A stretch of 64,000 nt of DNA from Bacteroidaceae bacterium (GCA_017522915.1 JAFWXX010000036.1:1-64000), one strand, 5' to 3'. Shown: positions 42,403-52,607, counted from the stretch's first letter. Numbers and translations: made by a program. Notes: a model not told the origin generated them from the sequence alone.

Positions 42403-43251
42403 TCAAACCAGAGTTACATTCTTAACCTCAACAGGGTAGTTCAGGAAGAGCGATGCCTGTGTACAGAATTTTCCGTCCGACTCAGTTGTACAGAAAACGG
42501 TCTTGCCGCCTTTTGTACAAAGACGTTCCATTTCGGGATGCCGTTGCAGATACTCGGCAAGGGATGCTGCAACTGCAGCACCTTGTGTAAGCAGCGTTAT
42601 CCCATCAGGGGTATATTTTCTTATCTTCTCCATGAGTATGGGATAATGCGTACAGCCCAATATTATCGTATCTATCTCTGGGTCACGGGCCAGAAGATTG
42701 TCTATGTGCCGCTTCACAAAGAAATCGGCACCTTCACTCTCATATTCATTTGTCTCCACAAGAGGGACCCACATGGGACAAGACTCACCGACAACCTCTA
42801 TTTCGGGATACAGCTTCCTTATTTCCAAAGGGTAGGAATGTGACTTTATCGTTCCTTCGGTAGCCAATACACCTACATGCCCGCTCTTTGTCACCTCGCC
42901 GACATGCTCGACTGTAGGGCGTATTATACCCAGCACCCTACGATTAGGGTCCAACGCCGGAAGGTCGGCCTGCTGTATGGTACGGAGAGCCTTGGCTGAA
43001 GCCGTATTGCATGCAAGGATGACCAGCTGGCACCCTTGTTGGAAAAGATAGCGGACAGCCTGCCTTGTAAACTCGCACACCACATCAAAGGAACGTGTAC
43101 CGTATGGTGTCCTGGCATTGTCGCCAAGATAGAGATAATCGTACTGAGGCAAGAGCTTCTGTATCTCGTTGTATATGGTAAGCCCGCCATAGCCGGAATC
43201 GAAGACACCTATCGGGCCGGCATCCTTTGAAAGCTGTATGAAGCCGTTCAT
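42403..43251 (-). CDS. murI: Glutamate racemase
   Basis: A 282-residue cofactor-free racemase that makes D-glutamate for peptidoglycan. It has the motif GVFDSGYGGLT (about 15-25) and the two catalytic Cys in LACNTASA and GCTHYPI, with the YLGDNARTPYG loop. It follows the third Skp-like gene by 23 bases, so it is likely in the long envelope-assembly operon. Confidence 0.93.
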   Translation of the reverse strand: MNGFIQLSKDAGPIGVFDSGYGGLTIYNEIQKLLPQYDYLYLGDNARTPYGTRSFDVVCEFTRQAVRYLFQQGCQLVILACNTASAKALRTIQQADLPALDPNRRVLGIIRPTVEHVGEVTKSGHVGVLATEGTIKSHSYPLEIRKLYPEIEVVGESCPMWVPLVETNEYESEGADFFVKRHIDNLLARDPEIDTIILGCTHYPILMEKIRKYTPDGITLLTQGAAVAASLAEYLQRHPEMERLCTKGGKTVFCTTESDGKFCTQASLFLNYPVEVKNVTLV

Positions 43252-43274
43252 CTGATTATGAAATTAAATAAATA

Positions 43275-43892
43275 CTATTCAGCGGAATTATATTCTATTG
43301 TATCGGTAGCGACCTTGACATTGTCTGTTGCAACAGCCTTGGTTGCCGCATCATTGAGAGGAACGCCATCGGGGGCATCACTCTTCAAAGAAGAAGGCGT
43401 AATGACTGCATCTATCAGGTATCCTGTTATATCAATGCCTATTCGAGGGTTTATATACTTGTAAACAGCCTCATCCGTATCTATTGCATATGCAAGAGAA
43501 AGCGCATCGCAGACTCTCTGCAAAGCCAAATCGACAATTCCATAGCTTGGCTTGAACAGTGAATCGCGTGCCTCGGAAAGCCAAGACTTCAGCTGATCGC
43601 GGAAAACGACACTGTTGTCAATCATCTGCTGCAGTTCATTCTGACGCTTGCGCAATATCGGTTCCGGAAAATCGCGCTGACCGTCAAGGAAAGCCACATA
43701 GTAACGTGTCAGTTCCTCTTCGTTGCGTTCTATCTCCTTGTCGCAACGCTGTTTCAGGAGATTGTAGTCTTCTTCAGCATCCTTATATTGCGGCACCGCC
43801 TCAAGGACCTTGCTATAACTGAAATAGCCGAATTTGGTTTGGGCTGCAAGAACAAGCGGTAACAGCATCAGGAATAATGAAATCTTTCGCAT
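43275..43892 (-). CDS. Skp/OmpH-like periplasmic chaperone, copy 1
   Basis: A 205-residue exported protein of the OmpH/Skp family, which holds unfolded outer-membrane proteins during transit. A signal peptide ends at AAQ; the N-terminal FGYFSYSKVLEAVPQYKDAEEDYN is the family's KxGYVdtekil pattern, followed by a helical tentacle (about 45-120). The C-terminal 50 residues are an unusual Ala-Thr-Ser-Asp rich tail absent from the two upstream copies. It is the most divergent of three tandem paralogues, all after bamA. Confidence 0.82.
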   Translation of the reverse strand: MRKISLFLMLLPLVLAAQTKFGYFSYSKVLEAVPQYKDAEEDYNLLKQRCDKEIERNEEELTRYYVAFLDGQRDFPEPILRKRQNELQQMIDNSVVFRDQLKSWLSEARDSLFKPSYGIVDLALQRVCDALSLAYAIDTDEAVYKYINPRIGIDITGYLIDAVITPSSLKSDAPDGVPLNDAATKAVATDNVKVATDTIEYNSAE

Positions 43893-43951
43893 AGTCCTAA
43901 TATATAAAGAGCGGGGGAATATTGCTATTCCCCCACTTCAGTTATTGTCTG

Positions 43952-44482
43952 TTACTTTGAAACTGCAGGAACAGCATTAGCAGGAATACCTAGCTTTGCC
44001 TTTACCTTTGCTGAGAGGTCCTCGCACAATGTTGTGCTGATGTAGGGCATACCGCCGGCAAGGTCGAAGATACATACATAACCGCCATCACGGCCAATTG
44101 CATTCAATGCATCCATGAGAATCTTGTGAATAGCCATCAGCTTCTCCTGCTGCGCCTTCTGAAGGTTCTGGTTTACCTCCTGGCCATACTGCTGAAGACG
44201 CTCCTGGAGCTGCATAAGCTGCTCATATCGGCTCTTGAGGATATTCTCAGGAACTGAATCCTTCTGCATCTTCTCGAACTCAGTACCCTTCTTCTCAAGT
44301 TCAGTGCGCATGCTGTTGAACTCTTCTGTGTACATCTTCTCCAAATCCTGAAGTTCCTTCTGAGACTTAGCATACTCAGGCATCACCTTTACTATCTCCT
44401 CAGAGTTTACATAACCGAACTTCTGTTGTGCAAGCAAGCTCATTGGAGCTACAAGCAAAAGTAGAATCAAAATCTTTTTCAT
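43952..44482 (-). CDS. Skp/OmpH-like periplasmic chaperone, copy 2
   Basis: A 176-residue Skp-family chaperone: signal peptide (ending LLAQ), KFGYVNSEEIVKVMPEYAKSQKELQ, helical coiled-coil arms (about 40-120), then the beta strands YVCIFDLAGGMPYIS and the end of the trimer core. It lies between copies 1 and 3 with gaps of 59 and 43 bases. It is closest in plan to Bacteroides OmpH genes beside bamA. Confidence 0.88.
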   Translation of the reverse strand: MKKILILLLLVAPMSLLAQQKFGYVNSEEIVKVMPEYAKSQKELQDLEKMYTEEFNSMRTELEKKGTEFEKMQKDSVPENILKSRYEQLMQLQERLQQYGQEVNQNLQKAQQEKLMAIHKILMDALNAIGRDGGYVCIFDLAGGMPYISTTLCEDLSAKVKAKLGIPANAVPAVSK

Positions 44483-44525
44483 TTTTCTGGATTTTAGTTA
44501 TTGAACGTATTAATTATTATCTGTA

Positions 44526-45041
44526 TTACTCTCCGTAACCAAGCTTTGTAAGTACCATGTTGCTTATATCTATTGACGGTGCAGAATATATAAGACCTGC
44601 AGTGGAAGACTTGTCTATTACCATTGTGTATTTTCTTGAGTTGCACACTTCCTTAACGGCATTAAAAACTTCTTCCTGTATAGGAGCCATAAGGCTCTCA
44701 CGCTTCTTGAAAAGTTCTCCTTGAGGACCGAAATACTTACGTTTGAGTTCTGCGGCTTCCTTCTCCTTCAGCAGAATCTCCTCTTCGCGTACAACACGCT
44801 GTTCATCGGAAAGGAATGCCGATTCTCCCTGATATTTCTTGTACAAAGTCTCTGCCTCTTCAAGCAGCAGTTCTATCTCTCCTTGCCAACGCTTTGACTG
44901 TTGGTTCAATTGCTCATTGGCACGCTCATAGGCAGGAATATTCTTCAATATGTAAGCCATATCAACCGTTGCATACTTCTGAGCCGATGCGAATGCAAAA
45001 GATACCAAAGCAATAACAGCTGTTATAAACACTCTCTTCAT
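44526..45041 (-). CDS. Skp/OmpH-like periplasmic chaperone, copy 3
   Basis: A 171-residue Skp-family chaperone. The start at 45041 (MKRVFITAV) gives a signal peptide ending ASAQ; the longer frame to 45143 overlaps the end of bamA and is rejected. It has KYATVDMAYILKNIPAYERANEQL, a long helical region, then KYTMVIDKSSTAGLIYSAPSIDIS. It is 13 bases downstream of bamA and probably translated in proportion with it. Confidence 0.9.
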   Translation of the reverse strand: MKRVFITAVIALVSFAFASAQKYATVDMAYILKNIPAYERANEQLNQQSKRWQGEIELLLEEAETLYKKYQGESAFLSDEQRVVREEEILLKEKEAAELKRKYFGPQGELFKKRESLMAPIQEEVFNAVKEVCNSRKYTMVIDKSSTAGLIYSAPSIDISNMVLTKLGYGE

Positions 45042-45054
45042 AGTCGCGTCATTT

Positions 45055-47694
45055 TTAGAATTCACGGCCAAGTATAAAGTGGAAGTGGCTTCCGCTATAC
45101 TGTGACGAACCGAACACATTATCGAAGCCGTAAGCCCAGTCAAGACCTACAAGACCGATCATCTGCAAGAATATACGGACACCGACACCGGCACTTCTCT
45201 TGAGGTCAAAGATATTGAACTTTGACATATCGCTCCATGCATTACCGCCCTCAACGAACGCAAGACCGTAGATAGTAGTCGTGTTCTGCATCATGAACGG
45301 ATAACGCAGTTCAAGACCTAAACGGGCATAAGCATAGCCTTCATATCCATAAGGGGTCAAAGAGCCGTTCTCGTAACCGCGGAGAGCAACCATGTCGGTA
45401 GCATAGTTATATGACTGACCGCTCATGCCGTCACCTCCCATATAGAATGTCTCGAACGGAGACTTCTTGTTGCTGTCGTAACTGCCCAACAGACCGAAGT
45501 CGGCACGTGTTGCAAGCACCAGATTGTACTTGCCTGATGTCAATGAAGTATATGTTTTGCTTGAGAACTTTATCTTATAGTACTCTATCCATTTGTGTTT
45601 CTCGCGCAGCTCCTGTTTATATGTAGGTTTCTTGTAATCTGTTGCAAGATTTGCATAGTCCTTACCGTCCCAAAGTGAATATGGAGGCGTGAATGTTGCA
45701 GACAGAGATACATCTGAACCAGAACGCGGGAATATCGGATGATTCACCGAATTTCGGCTAAGTGTCAATGCGAGATTTATGTTATTGCACTTTCCATCTG
45801 TTATAATAAAGTACTGCCAGTCCTTCAATGAGTACAACGTATAGTTCAACTCAGCCATGAATGAGAAGTTGTCATCAGGCCACCTCAGACGACGTCCCCA
45901 GCCTACAGATACACCATACATCCTGATATACTTGTCCGGGTCATAATATGAAGACATATTGTTATATCCATATCCTCCGCCATAGTAGTTTCCGTATCCG
46001 TACATATAATTGTTGTAATTATTGTAGAAGGCGGAATTGTAATAGCTGTCGGCCACATCGGTCTGGATTGAAAGGAATGCCGAAACCGAGAAAGAGTTAG
46101 GACGCTTCCTGCCAAGCCATGGATCGTAGAACGATATACTGTACGACTGATAGTACTTTCCGTTGGTCTGTGCACTGAGACTCAATGTCTGTCCGTCACC
46201 CTGAGGAATTATGCCACGACGAACACCATCCTTACGGAAAATATTACGTATGGAGAAGTTTGTAAACCTCAACGATACCTTACCTATTACACCTGTATGT
46301 CCATAACCGGCAGAGAGTTCTATCTGGTCACTGCTCTTTGTCTCAAGTTTCCAGTTCATATCAACTGTTCCGGTCTCTTCATTAGGCACGACTCCCGGAT
46401 CTATCTTCTCCGGGTCGAAATGTCCCATGGTTGCTATTTGGCGGAATGTACGCTCAAGCGCATCCATTGAGAACAGATTGCCAGGCAACGTATAGAGTTC
46501 ACGGCGCACAACCTCTTCATATAGACGGTCGTTTCCGCTAATGGTGACACGGTTTATTGTAGCCTGTACACCTTCAACCATACGTATTTCAAGATCAACC
46601 GAATCATTCTCTACGCTTGTCTCTATCGGCAATAGCTTGAGGAATACATAACCGTCATTGAAATACTGGTTCTTTACAGCATCCTCATCGTTGAAGAGAC
46701 GTTTCTCCAACTCATTCTGATTATAGACGTCACCGGCCTTAAGGCGCAATACACGGTCGAGCCAAGAGGTAGAGAAGACACTGTTGCCTACCCATTTTAT
46801 GCTACGGATATAATACTTGTTTCCTTCTTCAATAGTCAAATAGATATCCACACTGCTGTCGTCATACATTACAACACTATCCTTTACAATGCGGGCATCG
46901 CGGTAACCGTTCTCATAGTAACGTGAGAGGATTTTCTCCTTATCCTCTTCGTAACGCTCCTTTGTAAACTTCTTGGAACGGAAAATTGCATGCCAGAAGT
47001 TATCAACGCGTGTCTTTTCACGAGTCTTCTTCATCGCATACTTTATCTTCTTCAAAGGGAAGGCTTCGACTCCGTCGATATGAATGCGGTGAACCTTAAT
47101 TTTATCTTTCTTATCGATATCAATATCCACTATAACACGATTGTCTGCGGTAATGTCGGGACGTTGAAGAACATTCACTTCGGCATTCTTGTAACCTTTG
47201 GCATCGAAATAGTTCTTTATGATACGTTTTGCGCGGTTGACAATATCAGGAGTTATCTGGTTACCCTTTATGATGCCTATTTTAGACTCAATATCCTCGC
47301 GCTCGCCTTTCTTTACACCTGAGATATTCAGTTCTGACACACGCGGACGCTGTTTAAGGGCAATACCTATATATATGTTGTTGCCGACGATACTGTCTGC
47401 AGTAATTACAACATCTTCGAACAAGCCATGTTTCCAATACCTTTTTATGGCATTGGTAATATCCTCACCGGGAACTGTTACAACATCGCCGACGGCCAGA
47501 CCGGAGATACCTATCACCACTGCCGGTTCGAGGTTATCTACTCCCGAAAGGTTTATACCCCCTATTGTATATTTCTGCGCGGCGTTGTTATAGAGTATCG
47601 TAGGCTTTACAATAGTCTTCTGAGCCGACACACCTATAGCATAGGCTATAAGTGCAAGCAATAGAAAAATCCTATGGATGCTGAAATATCTCAT
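45055..47694 (-). CDS. bamA: Outer-membrane assembly factor BamA
   Basis: An 879-residue Omp85 protein that inserts beta-barrel proteins in the outer membrane. A signal peptide (1-24, ending VSAQ) is followed by five POTRA domains (about 25-430) and a 16-strand barrel with a C-terminal FHFILGREF, the expected aromatic end. The barrel (around residues 545-610) has a long Tyr-Asn-Gly-rich insertion (for example YNNYNNYMYGYGNYYGGGYGYN), probably an external loop. It is placed 1 base after uppS and 13 before the first skp gene. Confidence 0.93.
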   Translation of the reverse strand: MRYFSIHRIFLLLALIAYAIGVSAQKTIVKPTILYNNAAQKYTIGGINLSGVDNLEPAVVIGISGLAVGDVVTVPGEDITNAIKRYWKHGLFEDVVITADSIVGNNIYIGIALKQRPRVSELNISGVKKGEREDIESKIGIIKGNQITPDIVNRAKRIIKNYFDAKGYKNAEVNVLQRPDITADNRVIVDIDIDKKDKIKVHRIHIDGVEAFPLKKIKYAMKKTREKTRVDNFWHAIFRSKKFTKERYEEDKEKILSRYYENGYRDARIVKDSVVMYDDSSVDIYLTIEEGNKYYIRSIKWVGNSVFSTSWLDRVLRLKAGDVYNQNELEKRLFNDEDAVKNQYFNDGYVFLKLLPIETSVENDSVDLEIRMVEGVQATINRVTISGNDRLYEEVVRRELYTLPGNLFSMDALERTFRQIATMGHFDPEKIDPGVVPNEETGTVDMNWKLETKSSDQIELSAGYGHTGVIGKVSLRFTNFSIRNIFRKDGVRRGIIPQGDGQTLSLSAQTNGKYYQSYSISFYDPWLGRKRPNSFSVSAFLSIQTDVADSYYNSAFYNNYNNYMYGYGNYYGGGYGYNNMSSYYDPDKYIRMYGVSVGWGRRLRWPDDNFSFMAELNYTLYSLKDWQYFIITDGKCNNINLALTLSRNSVNHPIFPRSGSDVSLSATFTPPYSLWDGKDYANLATDYKKPTYKQELREKHKWIEYYKIKFSSKTYTSLTSGKYNLVLATRADFGLLGSYDSNKKSPFETFYMGGDGMSGQSYNYATDMVALRGYENGSLTPYGYEGYAYARLGLELRYPFMMQNTTTIYGLAFVEGGNAWSDMSKFNIFDLKRSAGVGVRIFLQMIGLVGLDWAYGFDNVFGSSQYSGSHFHFILGREF

Positions 47695-47695
47695 T

Positions 47696-48448
47696 TTATA
47701 ATGTTTTATCGTTGTTTGTTACTTGTTCACCGGTGAGACCGTAACGGCGTTGACGACGCTGATATTCATATACAGCCTTACACAACTCGTTGTTGTCGAA
47801 GTCCGGCCACAGCACTTCTGTAAAATAGAGCTCGGCATATGCAGCTTGCCAAAGAAGATAGTTGCTCAAACGGATCTCCTTGCCTGTACGTATAAGCAAG
47901 TCGGGATCGGGCATGAATGAAGTCTCAAGTTCACCCGATACTACATCTTCATCAATATCATCTACAGCAATGTCGCCGCTCTTTACCTTAGCAGAGATCT
48001 TACGCACCGCCTCGGTAATTTCCCATTTTGACGAATAGCTGAGTGCAAGGACCAGAGTCATACAGTTGTCACCTGCAGTACGAGCTACACATGCGTTCAA
48101 TCGGTCACGCACATTCACCGGGATACGGCTCATATCGCCAATAATGCGAAAACCCACATTATTCTTGATAAATATTTCCTCTTCGACCTGCTCGAACAAG
48201 AGAGCCATCAAAGCAGCCACTTCTGCCTGAGGACGTTTCCAGTTCTCGGTAGAAAAGGTATAAAGAGTCAAATACTTCACGCCTAATTTCAAAGCATTCT
48301 CGACGAGCTGCCGGACAGCTGCTGCCCCTGCCTGATGACCTTGAGAACGGTCAAGACCGCGCTCCTGCGCCCATCGTCCGTTGCCGTCCATTATTATGGC
48401 CACATGCTGCGGTATATTTGTCTTGTCTATCTGTTCTGTGTAATCCAT
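47696..48448 (-). CDS. uppS: Isoprenyl transferase (undecaprenyl diphosphate synthase)
   Basis: A 250-residue cis-prenyltransferase that builds the C55 lipid carrier for cell-wall and surface polymers. It has the phosphate-binding motif [34 protein letters not shown], and the late [23 protein letters not shown] and WPDF. Between DUF6089 and bamA, the standard Bacteroidales arrangement. Confidence 0.95.
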   Translation of the reverse strand: MDYTEQIDKTNIPQHVAIIMDGNGRWAQERGLDRSQGHQAGAAAVRQLVENALKLGVKYLTLYTFSTENWKRPQAEVAALMALLFEQVEEEIFIKNNVGFRIIGDMSRIPVNVRDRLNACVARTAGDNCMTLVLALSYSSKWEITEAVRKISAKVKSGDIAVDDIDEDVVSGELETSFMPDPDLLIRTGKEIRLSNYLLWQAAYAELYFTEVLWPDFDNNELCKAVYEYQRRQRRYGLTGEQVTNNDKTL

Positions 48449-48459
48449 AACATTAGGAA

Positions 48460-49161
48460 TTAATTGTTACATTTCCTGAACTTAGGCGAAAAATCATAGG
48501 TCACCGAAATAGTGAGGAAAGAGTAACTGTCCTTATTTTTCAAGCCACCGCTCTTTATGCCATAAGGGTCATTGAGTATCGGTGCTGTTTCATTAGTAAC
48601 ATCCAGTTCATCGCTCATCGTAAAACGGAACGATAGTTCGCAGCCCACATTTATACGTGGTGCAATCTTGTACTTCACTCCGACTCCAATCGGTATATTC
48701 GGAGCAAAGACATTCTTGGCAGGTTCGGGAGCAAAAGTAACTCCAATACCTGCAAAAATATATGGTGATAGCCTGTGAGTGCTCTTATATCCCGAAGCGT
48801 CACCATAAGGAAATAGATTGCATTCGAACTGTGCACCCAAATCATAGATTGTACGCGAGAACTCTACATCGCCTCCTGGGAAACGGTTATCGAAGTCGGC
48901 AGTACTGCCCGATATCCTTGCCATAGCAAGACTGGCCTTGACAGCCATTCGGGGGTTAATGTTATAGCGACCGACAATACCGCCCATAACGTTCAGGTTC
49001 TTCATTACAGAACTGTAGTTAGCATCACCATAATAACTGCTGCCTCCTACCATTGCGCCTATCTCAAATCGGTATTCAAGTTCGTCGGCACGCACGCTGC
49101 CAGAAAGGCACAACAGCATTGCACCCGCCAGCAGACCATATATGAACCTCTTGTGACGCAT
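48460..49161 (-). CDS. DUF6089-family outer-membrane beta-barrel protein
   Basis: A 233-residue protein with a signal peptide (ending VRAD) and eight-strand barrel character ([30 protein letters not shown], a C-terminal [14 protein letters not shown]). It belongs to the DUF6089 group that sits beside uppS and bamA in many Bacteroidetes; its role is not known but the place suggests envelope assembly. The gene is 1 base from the DUF6242 lipoprotein gene upstream. Confidence 0.8.
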   Translation of the reverse strand: MRHKRFIYGLLAGAMLLCLSGSVRADELEYRFEIGAMVGGSSYYGDANYSSVMKNLNVMGGIVGRYNINPRMAVKASLAMARISGSTADFDNRFPGGDVEFSRTIYDLGAQFECNLFPYGDASGYKSTHRLSPYIFAGIGVTFAPEPAKNVFAPNIPIGVGVKYKIAPRINVGCELSFRFTMSDELDVTNETAPILNDPYGIKSGGLKNKDSYSFLTISVTYDFSPKFRKCNN

Positions 49162-49162
49162 A

Positions 49163-50536
49163 TTATTTCTTGAATCCCAAACGGTTTATTATACACTTAC
49201 GAACAGCCCCTTCTGCTCCGGAATTGATTATCCAGATGAAGTTCCTGGAGTCAACCGCAACCGCAAAGGGCGAATCATTGCCTGCAAGCTCTTCATTCAT
49301 ACGTTGATAGAAGTCCGAAGGCTTTTTCCATGTAATTCCGTTATCTCTGGATATGAAGAAAGAGCTGAATGCAGGTACATCAACGCCATCGGCCTTCCCT
49401 GAGCCACCCAGAGCATATAGGAAATTATCGAAGCGTACAACAGAAAGGCCCTTCAACGACGGGCATGCATAGCTGCTGCCGTCGTTTTCGTAGTCAACCC
49501 ATTCTGACTCGTTTGAAAGCCTGCTCCAAACTCTGGCTTTTCCATCCATAGCCGGAGTATCATAACCTACAGTAATGTAACGGATAATATTTCTGTTATG
49601 GCTCAATGGGTAAGAAAGTGCTGAAACACCATACACAGGAAAACCTTCGGGAAGCGCACCGGCCTCGACAAAAGAGGCTCCGTCATTGCTGCTCAAGAAA
49701 CCATCCTTGCCGACAAGTACAAGTTCTCCGGCATCATCGGATGCAACAACTATTGAAACAAGAGCCTTGCCCTCAAGTACCAAAGACCAATTTACCGCAT
49801 CTACAGAAGCATAAAGATTCCCGTTTGCTATTGCATACAAAGAGCTACCGTACATCTGCACTGTTGAGAAATCGGCTGCGGCAGGAAGACCTGCAACATC
49901 GGCAACAACCCACAAAGGCTCCCCTCTTATTTCGCTCTTTGCAACAACAGGATTGCCGTTCTTTGAGCCGAACAGACACATCTGTCCGTCAAGTTCTATG
50001 GCACGTACCGGCTCAACACCTTCAACGGCATCCCATTCACTCCAGACCATCTTATCCGGATTGACCTGGTGTACATTTATTGTTATCGTATAATCTTTAT
50101 AGAACTGACCGTCAAACGAATGCACTCGCATCTTTCGCGGGGTTGAGAAATCGACAGAATCCCCGTTGCTATACGCCACATAGTCGGCAATGCTGTCAAC
50201 ATACAGCGACAACAACCCGTCGGCCGTAATGTTTGTCACAACCTTTGTAACATTTGTAGAAAAGAGCAAAGAATCGTTGTTGTAGATTTCACCTGTTGCC
50301 TGGTCTATTGTAAACAGGAAACTTGACATATCAACAGTCTTGACCGAGACCGTATCCTTGCCATCAGAAGTAAAAGCCGGATATGCAGACCTGATATTTC
50401 CCAAGCTGAAAGACCGCACCAATGCATATGGTGTAAGCTCTACATCACTGCCACCGTCATCACTCTTGCTGCACGACACAAATCCCGCACACAAAAAAGA
50501 GAAAACCGCCAAATATGTTGCCAAATATTTTTTCAT
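49163..50536 (-). CDS. DUF6242-like lipoprotein with repeat-propeller region
   Basis: A 457-residue lipoprotein (FVSCSKSDD, Cys at about 22). The start at 50536 gives the lipobox at the right distance. The first part (about 25-160) is an Ig-like region (FLFTIDQATGEIYNNDSLL); the rest (about 165-440) has repeats of the form W-x-V-A-D with GSSLYAIANGNLYASVDAVNW and FISRDNGITWKK, like BNR/sialidase-type blades, without sialidase catalytic residues that I can see. Probably a surface or periplasmic scaffold. A TAAATTTG box at 50562-50569 precedes it. Confidence 0.7.
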   Translation of the reverse strand: MKKYLATYLAVFSFLCAGFVSCSKSDDGGSDVELTPYALVRSFSLGNIRSAYPAFTSDGKDTVSVKTVDMSSFLFTIDQATGEIYNNDSLLFSTNVTKVVTNITADGLLSLYVDSIADYVAYSNGDSVDFSTPRKMRVHSFDGQFYKDYTITINVHQVNPDKMVWSEWDAVEGVEPVRAIELDGQMCLFGSKNGNPVVAKSEIRGEPLWVVADVAGLPAAADFSTVQMYGSSLYAIANGNLYASVDAVNWSLVLEGKALVSIVVASDDAGELVLVGKDGFLSSNDGASFVEAGALPEGFPVYGVSALSYPLSHNRNIIRYITVGYDTPAMDGKARVWSRLSNESEWVDYENDGSSYACPSLKGLSVVRFDNFLYALGGSGKADGVDVPAFSSFFISRDNGITWKKPSDFYQRMNEELAGNDSPFAVAVDSRNFIWIINSGAEGAVRKCIINRLGFKK

Positions 50537-50561
50537 ACGTTTGCATATTAAATTCAAACTG

Positions 50562-50569
50562 CAAATTTA
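50562..50569 (-). promoter_or_regulatory. Candidate -7 box of the envelope-assembly operon
   Basis: On the minus strand this reads TAAATTTG, an exact -7 match 25 bases before the DUF6242 gene. The -33 is not clear. Transcription could run through DUF6089, uppS, bamA, skp genes and murI. Confidence 0.4.
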
Positions 50570-50624
50570 GCAACATTTTTCGGTTTGCCCACTAATTCGC
50601 GTGTTATTTATAATATTTTAAACC

Positions 50625-51692
50625 TTAAAGGCTCATTTTGCGGTCAAAAAACAGTATTTCGTTTCCATCCAAACGGCACCTCCGGGATTCATGCATAAAA
50701 TCCGATGAGGGAGCAGGGACACCGGAACCCAGACAGAGAGAGGCATTAACCTCAACTCGAGCTACATCCCAAAATGAAGAGCACATAAATGAACGCAGAA
50801 GAGCTGCACCACCCTCAACCAGAAGAGCATTGACTTTTATCGAATGAAGATGCTCTAATATCTGATGAATTACATCACGATTGAAGTCCAGCACAACCTG
50901 TTCAATATTTTTACCATACAAATCATCCCTTTCAGCAGCCGTATAGACCACTGTAGGCAAAGTTCCATCAAAAAGACGGAGCGATGCCGGAAGCACCCCA
51001 GCTCTATCCAGCACAAGACGCAAAGGAGCCCTGCCAGCCCAACACCGCACATCCAGCGAAGGGTTGTCAAGAAGTGCCGTGCGCGTGCCTACAAGGATTG
51101 CATCATGTTCTGCACGCAACTTATGTACTGCCACTTGTGACAAAGGCGTCGATATTGCCACCGGAGTTCCGCAACTCCGCTCAACATCGATATACCCATC
51201 GGCACTTTGGGCCCATTTGAGCGTAACAAAAGGCCTGCTTTTCTCATGGGATGTAAAAAAAGCACGATTCAATCGGCAACATTCTTCCTCCAGTACCCCG
51301 ACAACAACTTCAATTCCGGCTGCACGCATACGGGAAATGCCTGTTCCGTTTACCAGAGCATTGGTATCGGCAACACCTATCACCACTCTAGGAATACCGC
51401 AGGAAATTATCATGTCGCAACAGGGAGGTGTCTTTCCGTAATGCGAGCAAGGCTCTAAAGTCACATATATTGTTGACTTGCTCAACAGGTGTCTGTCGCA
51501 CTCTTTTACAGAGTTCACAGCATTGACTTCGGCATGATGTTCACCGGCTCTGACATGATAACCCTCGCCTATTATACGGCCGCCATGCACTATAACCGCA
51601 CCCACCATTGGATTAGGCGATGTACTTCCGCTGCCGCAACGTGCAAGCTGCAGACAACGGCGCATATATTGGACATCAGACTGCGAGTACAT
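50625..51692 (-). CDS. ribD: Riboflavin biosynthesis protein RibD
   Basis: A 355-residue bifunctional enzyme of riboflavin synthesis. The N-terminal deaminase (about 1-145) has the zinc ligands in HAEVNA and PCSHYGKTPPCC; the C-terminal reductase (about 150-350) has VTLKWAQSADGYID, the GTRTALLDNPSLDVR loop and VEGGAALL. Length fits. It follows the metallophosphoesterase on the same strand after 88 bases and precedes the DUF6242 lipoprotein gene. Confidence 0.93.
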   Translation of the reverse strand: MYSQSDVQYMRRCLQLARCGSGSTSPNPMVGAVIVHGGRIIGEGYHVRAGEHHAEVNAVNSVKECDRHLLSKSTIYVTLEPCSHYGKTPPCCDMIISCGIPRVVIGVADTNALVNGTGISRMRAAGIEVVVGVLEEECCRLNRAFFTSHEKSRPFVTLKWAQSADGYIDVERSCGTPVAISTPLSQVAVHKLRAEHDAILVGTRTALLDNPSLDVRCWAGRAPLRLVLDRAGVLPASLRLFDGTLPTVVYTAAERDDLYGKNIEQVVLDFNRDVIHQILEHLHSIKVNALLVEGGAALLRSFMCSSFWDVARVEVNASLCLGSGVPAPSSDFMHESRRCRLDGNEILFFDRKMSL

Positions 51693-51780
51693 TGTATTTG
51701 TAAATTATTTTTACCCAATAAACATAAAAACCATACAGAATACTAAGATATAAAAAAGCCAGATAGATACAAAGCCTTTA

Positions 51781-52602
51781 TTAATTTAGTTTGCGTAGAG
51801 TCACTATCACAACTTCACTTGGTACACAGAAGCGCAATTTCTTGCGCGAAGTTCCTACGCCATTGGTAGTGATGACCGTTGTGCCTTGTGAGGTATGGTT
51901 AAGACCGCGCAGGAAACGAGAACCGTAAACACTATTCTTTACAGGAGTATATAGCCCGAAAAGCGTTACCTGCCCACCGTGAGTATGCCCGGACAGCACA
52001 AGATCGGCTGTAGAAGAAGTGCGCTCGGCGTAGTCAGGGGTATGGCATAGAAGTATAGTGTAAACCGAATCGGAAAGAGCCTTGACGCGCCTTGCAGCCA
52101 ACGTATCATAGACAAAACTGTCCTCCACTCCAAACAAGGCTATTGCAGAGCCATCCTCAACAATCGGCACCGCCTCGTCAAGGAGAAGCTTTATTCCGAA
52201 CTTTGACATAGAAGCAGATATCTTTTCCGTGTTCCTCTTTTCGTGGTTTCCAATCACTGCAAATATTCCGTCTGCAGGCTGCACCATTGACAAAGAATCG
52301 AAAAGTTCATTGATGTATGAATCATCTGTCACATAATCTCCTCCCAGAAGAAGCATCGAAAGTTTCTCCTTACGCAGTTTATTCACCAGCCTACCCAATC
52401 TGCCGCGAGTGAAAAGACTGGGATAATGAATATCCGAAACAAATGCAAACGTATAACCGTCAAAGACAGCCGGCAACCTCTCGCTCTCCACGACATAACG
52501 CTTTATCCGCCCCACACCGCTTGACGAAAGAGATGCACAAGACAAAATCAGCAGCATAACTGCTGCTGACAATACAATCCTGGTTATAATACTATTCTGC
52601 AT
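51781..52602 (-). CDS. Metallophosphoesterase lipoprotein (YaeI/YkuE-like)
   Basis: A 273-residue calcineurin-like phosphoesterase. The N terminus is a signal with a Cys at about residue 22 (LILSCASL), so it is likely a lipoprotein. All five metal motifs are present: SDIH, GGDY, GNHE, CHTPDY and GHTHGGQ. The YaeI/YkuE group acts on membrane lipids or phosphodiesters; here the substrate is unknown. Five bases after ispF. Confidence 0.88.
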   Translation of the reverse strand: MQNSIITRIVLSAAVMLLILSCASLSSSGVGRIKRYVVESERLPAVFDGYTFAFVSDIHYPSLFTRGRLGRLVNKLRKEKLSMLLLGGDYVTDDSYINELFDSLSMVQPADGIFAVIGNHEKRNTEKISASMSKFGIKLLLDEAVPIVEDGSAIALFGVEDSFVYDTLAARRVKALSDSVYTILLCHTPDYAERTSSTADLVLSGHTHGGQVTLFGLYTPVKNSVYGSRFLRGLNHTSQGTTVITTNGVGTSRKKLRFCVPSEVVIVTLRKLN

Positions 52603-52607
52603 CCTAT

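Noticed and set aside
41977..42843. Long plus-strand frame of 288 codons
   Set aside because: It runs antisense to the ABC-F and murI genes, both well supported, and shows the Cys/His/Leu-rich mix typical of reverse-strand shadows.
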